DNA of 5,618 nt from an uncultured Clostridium sp. (GCA_905192625.1 CAJJLI010000181.1:1-5618); one strand, 5' to 3'. Positions 1 to 5,618 are shown, numbered from the stretch's first letter. Numbers and translations are program-made. Notes: generated by a model not told the origin, from the sequence alone.

Positions 1-2
1 CG

Positions 3-617
3 CCTTCACGAGAAGGAATGCGCTTATGGCCTATCATCGCGATATTAACCATCATATTCGTAGGTAAAGAATACAACAAACTTGGATGGGTTATGCAGTT
101 ACATTATGGTACAAAGCGTGATAACAATGTTTTCCGTTTCAATCAGTTAGGACCAGACACTGGATTTGACTGTATCAATACAGAAAGCTCTTCTGCTGAA
201 ATGGCTAACTTCTTAAACGCATTAAACGCAACAGATGAACTTCCAAAAACAATTATTTACTCCTTAAATCCTGCTGACAACGCAGCAATTGGAACTGTTA
301 TTGGATGCTTCCAAGACGCTACTTGCGTTGGTAAAGTACAACAAGGTTCTGCTTGGTGGTTCAATGATCATAAGGTTGGCATGATTGATCAAATGACTTC
401 TTTAGCTAACTTAGGACTATTAGCTAACTTTAACGGTATGCTAACAGATTCAAGAAGTTTCTTATCATACACAAGACATGATTACTTTAGAAGAATTCTT
501 TGTGACTTAATCGGAACTTGGGTTGAAAATGGTGAATATCCAAACGATATCGAATTCTTAGGACAAATGGTTTGCGATATTTCTTACTATAACACTAAGA
601 GATACTTCGGATTCTAA
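3..617 (+). CDS. uxaC: Glucuronate isomerase (uronate isomerase), C-terminal part, 5' truncated by the window edge
   Basis: UxaC interconverts D-glucuronate with D-fructuronate and D-galacturonate with D-tagaturonate, the cytoplasmic entry step for pectin- and glucuronoxylan-derived uronic acids. From about base 63 the frame matches the C-terminal third of the family: GKEYNKLGW at 63-89, LGPDTGFD near 150, LPKTIIYSLNP near 240, WWFND at 354-368, and the hallmark block starting GMLTDSRSFLSYTRH at 435, ending YFGF. Full proteins are about 465-470 residues, so more than half lies upstream. The first ATG of this frame (base 18) is internal, not the start. Bases 18-60 translate as a hydrophobic stretch (residues MRLWPII...) unlike the family, whereas frame 1 over bases 4-27 reads LHEKECAY, which resembles the expected helix just before GKEY. 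A frame disruption between about 16 and 45 is therefore suspected. It could be a sequencing error at a contig edge or a true pseudogene. Family assignment of the C-terminal part is very secure. Confidence 0.93.
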   Translation, partial: PSREGMRLWPIIAILTIIFVGKEYNKLGWVMQLHYGTKRDNNVFRFNQLGPDTGFDCINTESSSAEMANFLNALNATDELPKTIIYSLNPADNAAIGTVIGCFQDATCVGKVQQGSAWWFNDHKVGMIDQMTSLANLGLLANFNGMLTDSRSFLSYTRHDYFRRILCDLIGTWVENGEYPNDIEFLGQMVCDISYYNTKRYFGF

Positions 618-626
618 TATAAATAG

Positions 627-669
627 AAAGTTGGTACAAGATAATTTATATCTTGTACCAACTTTTTTT
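627..669 (+). terminator. Intrinsic terminator of uxaC
   Basis: A perfect 17-bp stem (arms 627-643 and 649-665) with a 5-nt loop (644-648) begins 9 bases after the uxaC stop. It ends in seven T residues (663-669), the first three of which pair in the stem. It isolates uxaC from the pyr operon. Confidence 0.95.
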
Positions 670-688
670 CTTATTTTGAATTTCCTAC

Positions 689-717
689 TTGAAATATCCC
701 AATCGGTATATTACAAT
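689..717 (+). promoter_or_regulatory. Sigma-A-type promoter for pyrBI
   Basis: The -35 box TTGAAA (689-694) and -10 box TACAAT (712-717) are separated by exactly 17 bases. This is the best match between the uxaC terminator and pyrB. Transcription would start near 723-725, giving a leader of about 150 nt before the pyrB start codon. No experimental support is available. Confidence 0.7.
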
Positions 718-742
718 ATGGAGTTGAGTAAAGTTTATACAT

Positions 743-809
743 AGATATCGGAAAGAAGAACACGTGCTGAATCGTAGGCACAATTCTTATACAGGATAAA
801 CCAATATCT
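743..809 (+). promoter_or_regulatory. Potential stem-loop in the pyrB 5' leader
   Basis: Bases 743-751 (AGATATCGG) can pair with 801-809 (CCAATATCT), giving 8 pairs and one C-A mismatch. This encloses a second hairpin made of AAGAA (756-760) with TTCTT (784-788) and GTGC (764-767) with GCAC (778-781). A further small hairpin (AATGAC 833-838 with GTCATT 853-858) lies just before the Shine-Dalgarno site. There is no T-tract after any of these, and I see no obvious PyrR-type binding hairpin or leader peptide with a ribosome binding site. The pairing is seen; a regulatory role is inference. Confidence 0.35.
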
Positions 810-867
810 TCCACTTTACGAACATGAAATGAAATGACTTATAAAATAAAACGTCATTCCCATATTT

Positions 868-872
868 GGAGG
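868..872 (+). promoter_or_regulatory. Ribosome binding site fixing the pyrB start
   Basis: GGAGG lies 5 bases before ATG 878. The longer reading from TTG at 866 would place this Shine-Dalgarno site inside the coding sequence and has none of its own, so ATG 878 is preferred. Confidence 0.9.
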
Positions 873-877
873 TGCTT

Positions 878-1795
878 ATGAAACACATTATTAGTCCACT
901 TGATTTATCTGTCGATGAGCTTGCAAACGTTCTTGATTTAGCGGAACAGATTATCAACGACCCAAAAAAGTATGCCGAATGTTGTCACGGTAAAAAATTA
1001 GCGACCTTATTTTACGAACCAAGTACCAGAACGAGATTGAGTTTTGAGGCTGCCATGCTGAATTTAGGTGGTAGTATACTTGGTTTTTCTTCTGCTGATT
1101 CATCTTCTGCAGCCAAAGGTGAAAGCGTTGCTGATACCATTCGTGTTGTTTCCAGTTATGCAGATATATGTGCAATGCGCCATCCAAAAGAAGGTGCTCC
1201 ATATGTTGCTTCTACTTATTCTTCTATTCCAGTAATTAATGCTGGTGATGGCGGTCATAATCATCCGACCCAAACTCTCACAGATTTATTAACAATTAAA
1301 AATCTAAAAGGTAGACTAGATAACCTAACAATAGGATTTTGTGGAGATTTAAAATTCGGACGAACTGTGCATTCACTCATTAACGCTATGGTTCGCTACG
1401 AAAACGTTAAGATTGTACTAATTTCCCCTGACGAATTAAAAATACCTACTTATTTAAGAGAAGAAGTATTGGATAAAAATAATGTTAGTTATTCCGAAGT
1501 TAAAGTGTTAGAAGAAGTTATGCCTGAACTAGACATTCTATATATGACAAGAGTTCAAAAAGAACGTTTCTTTAACGAAGAAGACTACATCCGATTAAAA
1601 GATAGTTTTATCTTGGATTCTAAAAAAATGGAACTTGCCAAAAAAGATATGTTAGTATTACATCCACTTCCTCGTGTAAATGAAATTGCTACCGAAGTAG
1701 ATGATGATCCTCGTGCCGTTTATTTTAAACAAGCCCAATTTGGTGTATATGTACGTATGGCATTGATTATGACATTACTTAATATCACAGTTTAG
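878..1795 (+). CDS. pyrB: Aspartate carbamoyltransferase catalytic subunit
   Basis: PyrB condenses carbamoyl phosphate with L-aspartate to form N-carbamoyl-L-aspartate, the committed step of de novo pyrimidine synthesis in the cytoplasm. The 305-residue product has the usual length. Seen in order: the carbamoyl-phosphate loop STRTR at residues 49-53, the 80s loop with S77 and K80 (equivalents of E. coli Ser80 and Lys84, which act across the trimer interface), R101, HPTQT at 129-133, [11 protein letters not shown] at 156-166 with R162, the aspartate-binding TRVQ with R225 and Q227, and HPLPR at 261-265. All key active-site residues are present. The first gene of a two-gene operon, it is followed after 14 bases by pyrI, so the enzyme is probably the allosteric holoenzyme type. 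Ornithine carbamoyltransferase is excluded by the aspartate-loop residues and by the pyrI partner. Confidence 0.98.
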   Translation: MKHIISPLDLSVDELANVLDLAEQIINDPKKYAECCHGKKLATLFYEPSTRTRLSFEAAMLNLGGSILGFSSADSSSAAKGESVADTIRVVSSYADICAMRHPKEGAPYVASTYSSIPVINAGDGGHNHPTQTLTDLLTIKNLKGRLDNLTIGFCGDLKFGRTVHSLINAMVRYENVKIVLISPDELKIPTYLREEVLDKNNVSYSEVKVLEEVMPELDILYMTRVQKERFFNEEDYIRLKDSFILDSKKMELAKKDMLVLHPLPRVNEIATEVDDDPRAVYFKQAQFGVYVRMALIMTLLNITV

Positions 1796-1809
1796 AAGGG
1801 AGAAGTAAA

Positions 1810-2235
1810 ATGTTAAACATTGGTGGATTAAATCAAGGTGTTGTAATCGATCATATTGATGCAGGCAGTGCCATGAAAATATATGAATACCTACAGTTAG
1901 AAAAACTAGATTGTAGTGTTGCTATTATTAAAAATGCAAAAAGTAATAAGATGGGCAAAAAAGATATCATAAAAATCGAAGGCCCTCTTGTTGTTGACTT
2001 AGATATTCTTGGCGTAATTGATCCAAACTTAACTATCAATATTATAGATAATGGAAACATCACACAGAAGCGTCATTTACATCTACCAGAATTGGTAACT
2101 GGTATTATTAAATGTAAGAACCCAAGATGTATTACTTCAGTTGAACAAACAATTCCACATAAATTTAAGCTAACAGATAAGAGCAAAGGCGTTTACCGTT
2201 GTATCTACTGCGAACAAGCTTTTAAAAGAAATTAG
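1810..2235 (+). CDS. pyrI: Aspartate carbamoyltransferase regulatory subunit
   Basis: PyrI binds no substrate. It docks on PyrB trimers and confers allosteric control by nucleotides, classically CTP/UTP inhibition and ATP activation. The 141-residue product is slightly shorter than E. coli PyrI (153), mainly at the N-terminus and the extreme C-terminus. The N-terminal nucleotide-binding domain keeps VIDHI (residues 12-16, with D14 and H15), the GKKDIIKIE segment (49-57, with K51 and K55) and K87, matching the effector-site positions of the E. coli protein. The C-terminal zinc domain has four cysteines, C102, C107, C131 and C134 (CX4C...CX2C), which hold the zinc needed for contact with PyrB. 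The Shine-Dalgarno GGGAG at 1798-1802 is 7 bases before the ATG. Translation is likely coupled to pyrB, whose stop is 14 bases upstream. No other pyr gene follows. Confidence 0.97.
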   Translation: MLNIGGLNQGVVIDHIDAGSAMKIYEYLQLEKLDCSVAIIKNAKSNKMGKKDIIKIEGPLVVDLDILGVIDPNLTINIIDNGNITQKRHLHLPELVTGIIKCKNPRCITSVEQTIPHKFKLTDKSKGVYRCIYCEQAFKRN

Positions 2236-2250
2236 TAATAAAAGTTAATA

Positions 2251-2297
2251 AACAAGTCCATTTCACTTATTAATTACCCGTGGAATGGACTTGTTCT
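2251..2297 (+). terminator. Probable terminator hairpin of pyrBI
   Basis: The arms 2251-2266 and 2280-2295 pair over 16 bp with one T-G wobble around a 13-nt loop, starting 15 bases after the pyrI stop. The following tract (ATTTGTT-like ending, then CTTATAT) is only weakly T-rich, so termination may be incomplete. Read from the minus strand, the wobble becomes an A-C mismatch, so the plus strand is the favoured direction. Confidence 0.7.
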
Positions 2298-2482
2298 TAT
2301 ATAAATCATTTATTAAAATTCTTATACGTCTCGTTTGAACTTTTTTATTGAAATCTTCTTATATATGTCTTGTTTGATCCTTTTTAAAAATCTATATATA
2401 TATATGTCTTGTTTTAATCTTTTTATTGAAATCTTCTTATATATGTCTTGTTTTAATCTTTTATTTAAATATTCTTATAAAT
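2288..2482. repeat. 39-bp tandem repeat array, four clear units plus one degenerate unit
   Basis: Units start at GTCT(T/C)GTTT: 2328, 2367, 2406 and 2445, spaced exactly 39 bp. The last unit is 38 bp, and a degenerate 40-bp unit at 2288 overlaps the right arm of the pyrI terminator. Units 1 and 3 differ at 4 of 39 positions, and a 34-base exact match (2342-2375 and 2420-2453) recurs at 78 bp. The array is extremely AT-rich and fills most of the 309-bp gap between the converging pyrI and fhs genes. Apart from the terminator and this array I see nothing else in that gap. Because 39 is a multiple of three, a repetitive reading frame arises by chance. It is not judged a gene. Confidence 0.9.
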
Positions 2483-2544
2483 GTGTCATTCGCACAGTCA
2501 TATCTTCTATAATTACTAGAAAAAAATCATCACTTTCATATATC

Positions 2545-4215
2545 TTAAAACAATCCGGTAATAACTCCGTCTTCATTTACATCGATTCGTTCTGCTGCCG
2601 GTACTTTTGGTAGTCCTGGCATTGTCATAATACTTCCAGTAATCGCAACGACAAACCCAGCTCCTGCTGACACATAGATATCTCTAATGTGAACAGTAAA
2701 TCCACTTGGTCTACCTAGTCTAGTCGGATCATCTGACAATGAATACTGATTTTTCGCCATACAAACAGGTAAGTTACCAAATCCTAAGGATTCTAATTTT
2801 TCAATTTCTTTTTCTGCAACACTGTCAAAGCTTACGCCATTGGCACCATAAATCTCTTTTGCAACTGTCTCGATTTTTTCCTTTAGAGATATTTCATTAC
2901 AGTACAGAGGTTCAAAATCGCTTTCCTTCGTTTCAATTGTTTTTAATACTTTATTGGCTAAGTCGATTCCACCCTCGCCACCTTTTTCCCAAACTTCTGA
3001 AAGAGAAAACTCACAGCCTCTTAGCTCGCAAAATTCTTTTACATAAGATAGTTCTTTTTCTGTATCGGTAGAAAATTTATTTAACGTCACAACAACAGGA
3101 ACCTTATATTTTTGAATGTTTTCAATATGTTTTTCTAGATTCACAATTCCTTTTTGTAATGCCTCTATATTTTCCTGGGAGAGTTCAGTTTTTGAAACAC
3201 CACCGTTGTATTTTAATGCACGCACAGTTGCAACTAACACTACCGCCGCTGGTTTTAAGTTTGCAATTCGGCATTTGATATCAAAGAATTTTTCTGCTCC
3301 TAAATCCGCTCCAAAACCCGCTTCTGTCACTACCACATCCGCTAACTTTAAGGCTGTTTTTGTTGCTCGAACGCTGTTACATCCATGCGCAATGTTCGCA
3401 AAAGGTCCACCATGAATGATGGCTGGCGTATTTTCAAGTGTTTGTATAAGGTTTGGCTTTATAGCATCCTTTAATAGCGCTGCCATAGAACCAACTGCAT
3501 TTAGTTCTTTGGCTGTAATTGGTTTTCCTTCATAAGAATAAGCAACAATAATTCTACCTAGTCTCTCTTTTAAATCCTCCATATTCTCTGCTAAGCAAAG
3601 AATTGCCATAATTTCAGAGGCAACGGTTATAATAAAGTGATCCTCTCGCACCACACCATCTGATTTTCTACCAAGACCAACAATTACGTTTCTAAGTACA
3701 CGATCATTCATATCCACACAACGCTTCCAAACAACTTGATTTGGATCAATTTGCAGCTGATTCCCTTGATGTAAATGATTATCAAGCATCGCTGCTAACA
3801 AATTATTTGCTGAGGTTATAGCATGAAAATCTCCTGTAAAATGTAAATTCAGATCTTCCATTGGCACTACCTGGGCATTACCTCCCCCTGCAGCTCCTCC
3901 TTTTACTCCAAAACACGGTCCTAAGGATGGTTCTCTTAATGCAATTACTGCCTTTTTATTTAATTTTCCAAGTGCTTGCCCAAGTCCAACTGTAGTAGTT
4001 GTCTTTCCTTCTCCCGCCGGTGTCGGATTGATGGCAGTTACCAAAACGAGCTTACCATCTTCTCTATCTTTAATAGTCTCCCAAAGCTCATCTGTAAATT
4101 TTGCTTTGTACTTACCATAAAACTCTAATTCATCCTCATTTATTCCAAGCTTTTTAGCTACTTCACTTATGTGTTCCATTTTCGCTGCTTGTGCAATTTC
4201 TATATCTGTTTTCAT
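2545..4215 (-). CDS. fhs: Formate-tetrahydrofolate ligase (10-formyl-THF synthetase)
   Basis: Fhs ligates formate to tetrahydrofolate with ATP hydrolysis, giving 10-formyl-THF for purine synthesis and formyl-Met-tRNA. In acetogens it is also the second step of the methyl branch of the Wood-Ljungdahl pathway. The 556-residue product has the clostridial family length. Visible landmarks are the nucleotide loop TPAGEGKT (residues 65-72), the family signature [11 protein letters not shown] (102-112), [15 protein letters not shown] (118-132), [14 protein letters not shown] (268-281), [13 protein letters not shown] (298-310) and the second signature [12 protein letters not shown] (328-339). The C-terminal end is complete. 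The start at 4215 is chosen because AGGAGG lies 7 bases upstream; an upstream ATG at 4251 would add 12 residues but has no ribosome binding site. The gene is monocistronic and converges on pyrI. No folD or other one-carbon genes are adjacent in this window, so autotrophic acetogenesis cannot be inferred. Confidence 0.98.
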   Translation of the reverse strand: MKTDIEIAQAAKMEHISEVAKKLGINEDELEFYGKYKAKFTDELWETIKDREDGKLVLVTAINPTPAGEGKTTTTVGLGQALGKLNKKAVIALREPSLGPCFGVKGGAAGGGNAQVVPMEDLNLHFTGDFHAITSANNLLAAMLDNHLHQGNQLQIDPNQVVWKRCVDMNDRVLRNVIVGLGRKSDGVVREDHFIITVASEIMAILCLAENMEDLKERLGRIIVAYSYEGKPITAKELNAVGSMAALLKDAIKPNLIQTLENTPAIIHGGPFANIAHGCNSVRATKTALKLADVVVTEAGFGADLGAEKFFDIKCRIANLKPAAVVLVATVRALKYNGGVSKTELSQENIEALQKGIVNLEKHIENIQKYKVPVVVTLNKFSTDTEKELSYVKEFCELRGCEFSLSEVWEKGGEGGIDLANKVLKTIETKESDFEPLYCNEISLKEKIETVAKEIYGANGVSFDSVAEKEIEKLESLGFGNLPVCMAKNQYSLSDDPTRLGRPSGFTVHIRDIYVSAGAGFVVAITGSIMTMPGLPKVPAAERIDVNEDGVITGLF

Positions 4216-4222
4216 ACAAGTT

Positions 4223-4228
4223 CCTCCT
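4223..4228 (-). promoter_or_regulatory. Ribosome binding site fixing the fhs start
   Basis: AGGAGG on the minus strand ends 7 bases before ATG 4215-4213. It is a near-perfect anti-16S match and argues against the upstream ATG at 4251. Confidence 0.93.
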
Positions 4229-4263
4229 ACCGTTGATGAATATTTTAGCAATTCATTAACACC

Positions 4264-4272
4264 ATTATATCA
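4264..4272 (-). promoter_or_regulatory. Extended -10 promoter of fhs
   Basis: On the minus strand, TGATATAAT (4272-4264) is a perfect extended -10 (TGnTATAAT). The -35 at 17-bp spacing (4292-4287, CTTCTT) is poor, which is typical of extended -10 promoters. The predicted start near 4257 gives a short leader of about 40 nt with no evident riboswitch. Confidence 0.7.
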
Positions 4273-4392
4273 AAAAACGAAAAGAAAAGAAGTCATTTTC
4301 TTATTATAAATTAAATAACTTATTATAATTTTGACTAATAACTTATGATAAATACTTATTTATAAAAATAAAAGTGATGACAATCTTGAAAC

Positions 4393-4421
4393 TTGTATTT
4401 TATATCACTCTTCTATATAAT
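4393..4421 (+). promoter_or_regulatory. Candidate promoter of the HAD phosphatase gene
   Basis: TTGTAT (4393-4398) and a consensus TATAAT (4416-4421) are 17 bases apart. A start near 4428 would give a leader of about 190 nt before ATG 4619. An alternative -35, TTGAAA (4386-4391), would be 24 bases from the -10 and is too far. The rest of this 403-bp divergent region is AT-rich with no supportable gene; it holds the inverted repeat and hairpin listed separately. Confidence 0.55.
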
Positions 4422-4436
4422 GAATGATAAGAGTGA
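4405..4436. promoter_or_regulatory. Inverted repeat over the -10 box, candidate operator
   Basis: TCACTCTT (4405-4412) and its exact reverse complement AAGAGTGA (4429-4436) are separated by 16 bases containing the TATAAT box. Half-site centres are 24 bp apart. The placement suits a dimeric repressor blocking transcription initiation. It could also be a chance palindrome in AT-rich DNA, or an RNA hairpin if transcription enters from upstream. No regulator gene is present nearby. Confidence 0.35.
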
Positions 4437-4524
4437 GCAACTTAAAAAAATAGCAATTCAGTTCTTTTGCTTATGTTTTTTAAAGCAAAGAGATGAATAT
4501 TATATTAAACAGGCACGGTGGATT

Positions 4525-4552
4525 GTGTGAAAATAGAAATCAATTTTTACAC
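4525..4552 (+). other. Leader hairpin upstream of the HAD phosphatase gene
   Basis: GTGTGAAAAT (4525-4534) pairs with ATTTTTACAC (4543-4552), giving ten pairs including one G-T wobble, with an 8-nt loop. A weaker hairpin of AAGTTT (4555-4560) with AAACTT (4576-4581) follows. Neither is followed by a T-tract, so they are not terminators. Function is unknown. Confidence 0.35.
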
Positions 4553-4608
4553 GCAAGTTTATGCTAATGTGCTACAAACTTATGATGCGCAAAAACGTGC
4601 GTAAGAAT

Positions 4609-4613
4609 GGGGA
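4609..4613 (+). promoter_or_regulatory. Weak ribosome binding site deciding the HAD phosphatase start
   Basis: GGGGA lies 5 bases before ATG 4619. The in-frame ATG at 4607 overlaps it and has only a poor GTAAG upstream. Start 4619 also places the catalytic DxD at the family-typical position 9-11. Confidence 0.65.
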
Positions 4614-4618
4614 TAAAA

Positions 4619-5263
4619 ATGAAATATAAAACTATAATTTTTGATTTAGATGGTACCTTACTAGATACCTTAGAAGATTTAAAAAATAGTGTAAACTATA
4701 CTTTAGAAAAGTACCACTATCCAACAAGAACCTTAGCTGAAGTTCGTGACTTTATAGGAAATGGAGTAAAAGTACTTCTTACCAGAGCCTTTCCAGTGAA
4801 TACACCTATTACATTAATTGAGGAAGCATTGATAGTATTTCGTGAACATTATGCAAAACATATGTATGATAATACTTGCTTATACCCTGGAATTCTTGAG
4901 TTGTTAACCGAATTAAAAAATGCAAACTATCGGTTAGCTATCGTGTCCAACAAATTAGATAGTGCCGTAAAAGAGCTCAATGAACGTTTTTTCACAGAAT
5001 ACATTCCACTCTCCATTGGTACAAGTGCAAATGCAAAAAAACCGAATCCATTTCATGTTCTGGAAGTTATGAAAACTTTAGATTCTACCGCAACAGATAC
5101 TATATATATCGGTGATTCCGACGTTGATATTGAAACAGCTAAAAATGCTGGAATACCATGTGTCGGTGTTTCTTGGGGATTTCGAGGTAGAGAATTTTTA
5201 GAAACTCATCATGCCGATTATGTAATTGACCACCCGAGTGAACTAATGGAGATTATAAAATAA
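4619..5263 (+). CDS. HAD-superfamily hydrolase, subfamily IA (phosphoglycolate phosphatase/PpaX-like)
   Basis: This is a 214-residue soluble phosphatase of the haloacid dehalogenase superfamily, which cleaves phosphate esters through an aspartyl-phosphate intermediate with magnesium. All four motifs are seen. Motif I is FDLDGTLLDT (residues 8-17), with nucleophile D9 and acid/base D11. Motif II is IVSNK, with S110. Motif III is KKPNP, with K141. Motif IV is GDSDVDIETAKNAG (165-178), with D166 and D170. The helical C1 cap lies at about residues 18-85, including DFIGNGVKVLL, as in phosphoglycolate phosphatases. Length and motifs fit Gph (2-phosphoglycolate) or PpaX (pyrophosphate), and the substrate cannot be decided from sequence, so no symbol is given. 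The gene stands alone, divergent from fhs, with a promoter about 200 bases upstream and a hairpin cluster downstream. A housekeeping role in metabolite repair is plausible but inferred. Confidence 0.93.
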   Translation: MKYKTIIFDLDGTLLDTLEDLKNSVNYTLEKYHYPTRTLAEVRDFIGNGVKVLLTRAFPVNTPITLIEEALIVFREHYAKHMYDNTCLYPGILELLTELKNANYRLAIVSNKLDSAVKELNERFFTEYIPLSIGTSANAKKPNPFHVLEVMKTLDSTATDTIYIGDSDVDIETAKNAGIPCVGVSWGFRGREFLETHHADYVIDHPSELMEIIK

Positions 5264-5305
5264 TCTAGTCAGGATGAGTCGTATATTAAAATCTGTAAAT
5301 TTAAA

Positions 5306-5348
5306 GTGATAGAATCTATCACATATCAGATTCTCCCAAGAATCTGAT
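5306..5348. other. Two adjacent perfect hairpins after the HAD phosphatase gene
   Basis: GTGATAG (5306-5312) pairs with CTATCAC (5316-5322) around a 3-nt loop. ATCAGATTCT (5325-5334) pairs perfectly with AGAATCTGAT (5339-5348) around a 4-nt loop. Neither has a following T-tract on either strand. They may stabilise the 3' end of the transcript, or form a composite structure with the terminator that starts two bases later. Confidence 0.55.
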
Positions 5349-5349
5349 C

Positions 5350-5397
5350 AAAAAGTTTAAAGGATGCCACCATTAGGCGGCACCCTTTGCACTTTTT
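5350..5397. terminator. Bidirectional terminator, better formed on the minus strand
   Basis: An outer AAAAAGT/ACTTTTT stem (5350-5356 with 5391-5397) and an inner 13-position stem (5359-5371 with 5376-5388) surround a 4-nt ATTA loop. In plus-strand RNA the inner stem has two A-C mismatches (5364/5383 and 5369/5378). In minus-strand RNA both become G-U pairs, so the stem closes completely and then runs into a U-tract. It can end the phosphatase transcript and probably also a leftward transcript entering from the right. Confidence 0.75.
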
Positions 5398-5519
5398 CTT
5401 ATGTTAACTTTAAGTATTTGATTCATTTATCACTTGTATGTTTCAACTTTTAGGTTTCCATGTATATTACTATTTTTTCTCGAGTAATAAATTATTGGAA
5501 CAGCAAATATTATAACATA

Positions 5520-5618
5520 TTATTTACTATTTTCACCTTGTAATTCATGGCATCTTTCCCTTAGATATACAATTTTTTCCCTTTTTTTTTTCTTCAAACA
5601 AGGCAACATCATCAGTAT
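5520..5618 (-). CDS. Possible C-terminal 32 codons of a minus-strand protein, cut by the window edge
   Basis: This minus-strand frame is open from the right edge (5618) to a TAA at 5522-5520. It reads a short hydrophobic stretch (ILMMLPCL), then KKKKREK, then a charged, probably helical tail ending in ELQGENSK. Hydrophobic residues followed by a lysine cluster would suit the end of a membrane segment with a cytoplasmic tail, but the piece is too short to assign a family. A terminator oriented for the minus strand at 5350-5397 supports a leftward gene here. A frame this short could be open by chance. The lysine cluster is encoded by an uninterrupted run of ten A. Confidence 0.4.
   Translation of the reverse strand: MLMMLPCLKKKKREKIVYLRERCHELQGENSK

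Noticed and set aside
719..745. Eight-codon leader peptide (MELSKVYT) near the pyrB transcription start
   Set aside because: It lies at the predicted start of the transcript with no ribosome binding site, and no attenuator with a T-tract follows it.
954..1202. Minus-strand frame inside pyrB
   Set aside because: Shadow of a clear pyrB coding region; no ribosome binding site and no family resemblance.
1851..2063. Minus-strand hydrophobic frame inside pyrI
   Set aside because: Complementary-strand shadow of pyrI; the apparent hydrophobicity follows from the lysine-, asparagine- and aspartate-rich codons on the other strand.
2288..2482. CRISPR-like array
   Set aside because: Units are contiguous with no spacers between conserved repeats, are nearly pure AT, and no cas genes are present; this is a simple tandem repeat.
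2335..2613. 92-codon plus-strand frame with repeated FIEIFLYMSC-like segments
   Set aside because: It starts at TTG with no ribosome binding site, owes its repetition to the 39-bp DNA repeats (a multiple of three), and its end overlaps fhs on the opposite strand.
2739..3415. Two plus-strand frames (2739-3071 and 3116-3415) inside fhs
   Set aside because: Antisense to highly conserved fhs coding sequence, with no initiation signals and no recognisable domains.
4420..4530. 36-codon plus-strand frame beginning MNDKSEQLKK in the divergent region
   Set aside because: Its ATG overlaps the TATAAT box, it has no Shine-Dalgarno site, and its length is expected by chance. It could be a degraded remnant, but nothing supports that.

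Overview
The window is AT-rich DNA with strong purine-rich Shine-Dalgarno sites and T-tract intrinsic terminators. Its genes (uxaC, pyrB-pyrI, fhs and a small HAD phosphatase) point to an anaerobic low-GC Firmicute of the Clostridia, probably a Lachnospiraceae or Lachnoclostridium-like species. That placement is inferred from protein flavour and gene content; no database search was possible.

Layout from left to right. The window opens inside uxaC (glucuronate/galacturonate isomerase), whose C-terminal ~185 residues are intact, with a likely frame disruption in the first ~45 bases. A textbook terminator follows. Next comes a recognisable promoter, a ~150-nt potentially structured leader, and the two-gene operon pyrB-pyrI, encoding the catalytic and regulatory subunits of aspartate carbamoyltransferase. 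The operon ends in a hairpin that runs into a 39-bp tandem repeat array lying between the converging pyrI and fhs genes. fhs (formate-tetrahydrofolate ligase) is on the minus strand and has its own extended -10 promoter. A 403-bp divergent region separates fhs from a plus-strand HAD-superfamily phosphatase gene. It contains a plus-strand promoter whose -10 box sits inside a perfect 8+8 inverted repeat, then a ~190-nt leader. Three consecutive hairpins follow the phosphatase gene. The last looks like a terminator shared with a minus-strand gene, of which perhaps only the last 32 codons lie at the right edge.

Functionally this is mostly central metabolism: uronic acid catabolism, the first committed step of pyrimidine synthesis with its allosteric subunit, one-carbon (folate) metabolism, and a phosphatase of unknown substrate. 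The genes are separate transcription units, not one pathway.

I found no convincing evidence of an undescribed multi-gene system, mobile element, CRISPR array, tRNA or rRNA. The items most worth a second look are non-coding: the tandem repeat array, the pyrB leader, the candidate operator over the phosphatase promoter, and the strand-asymmetric hairpin cluster near the right end.
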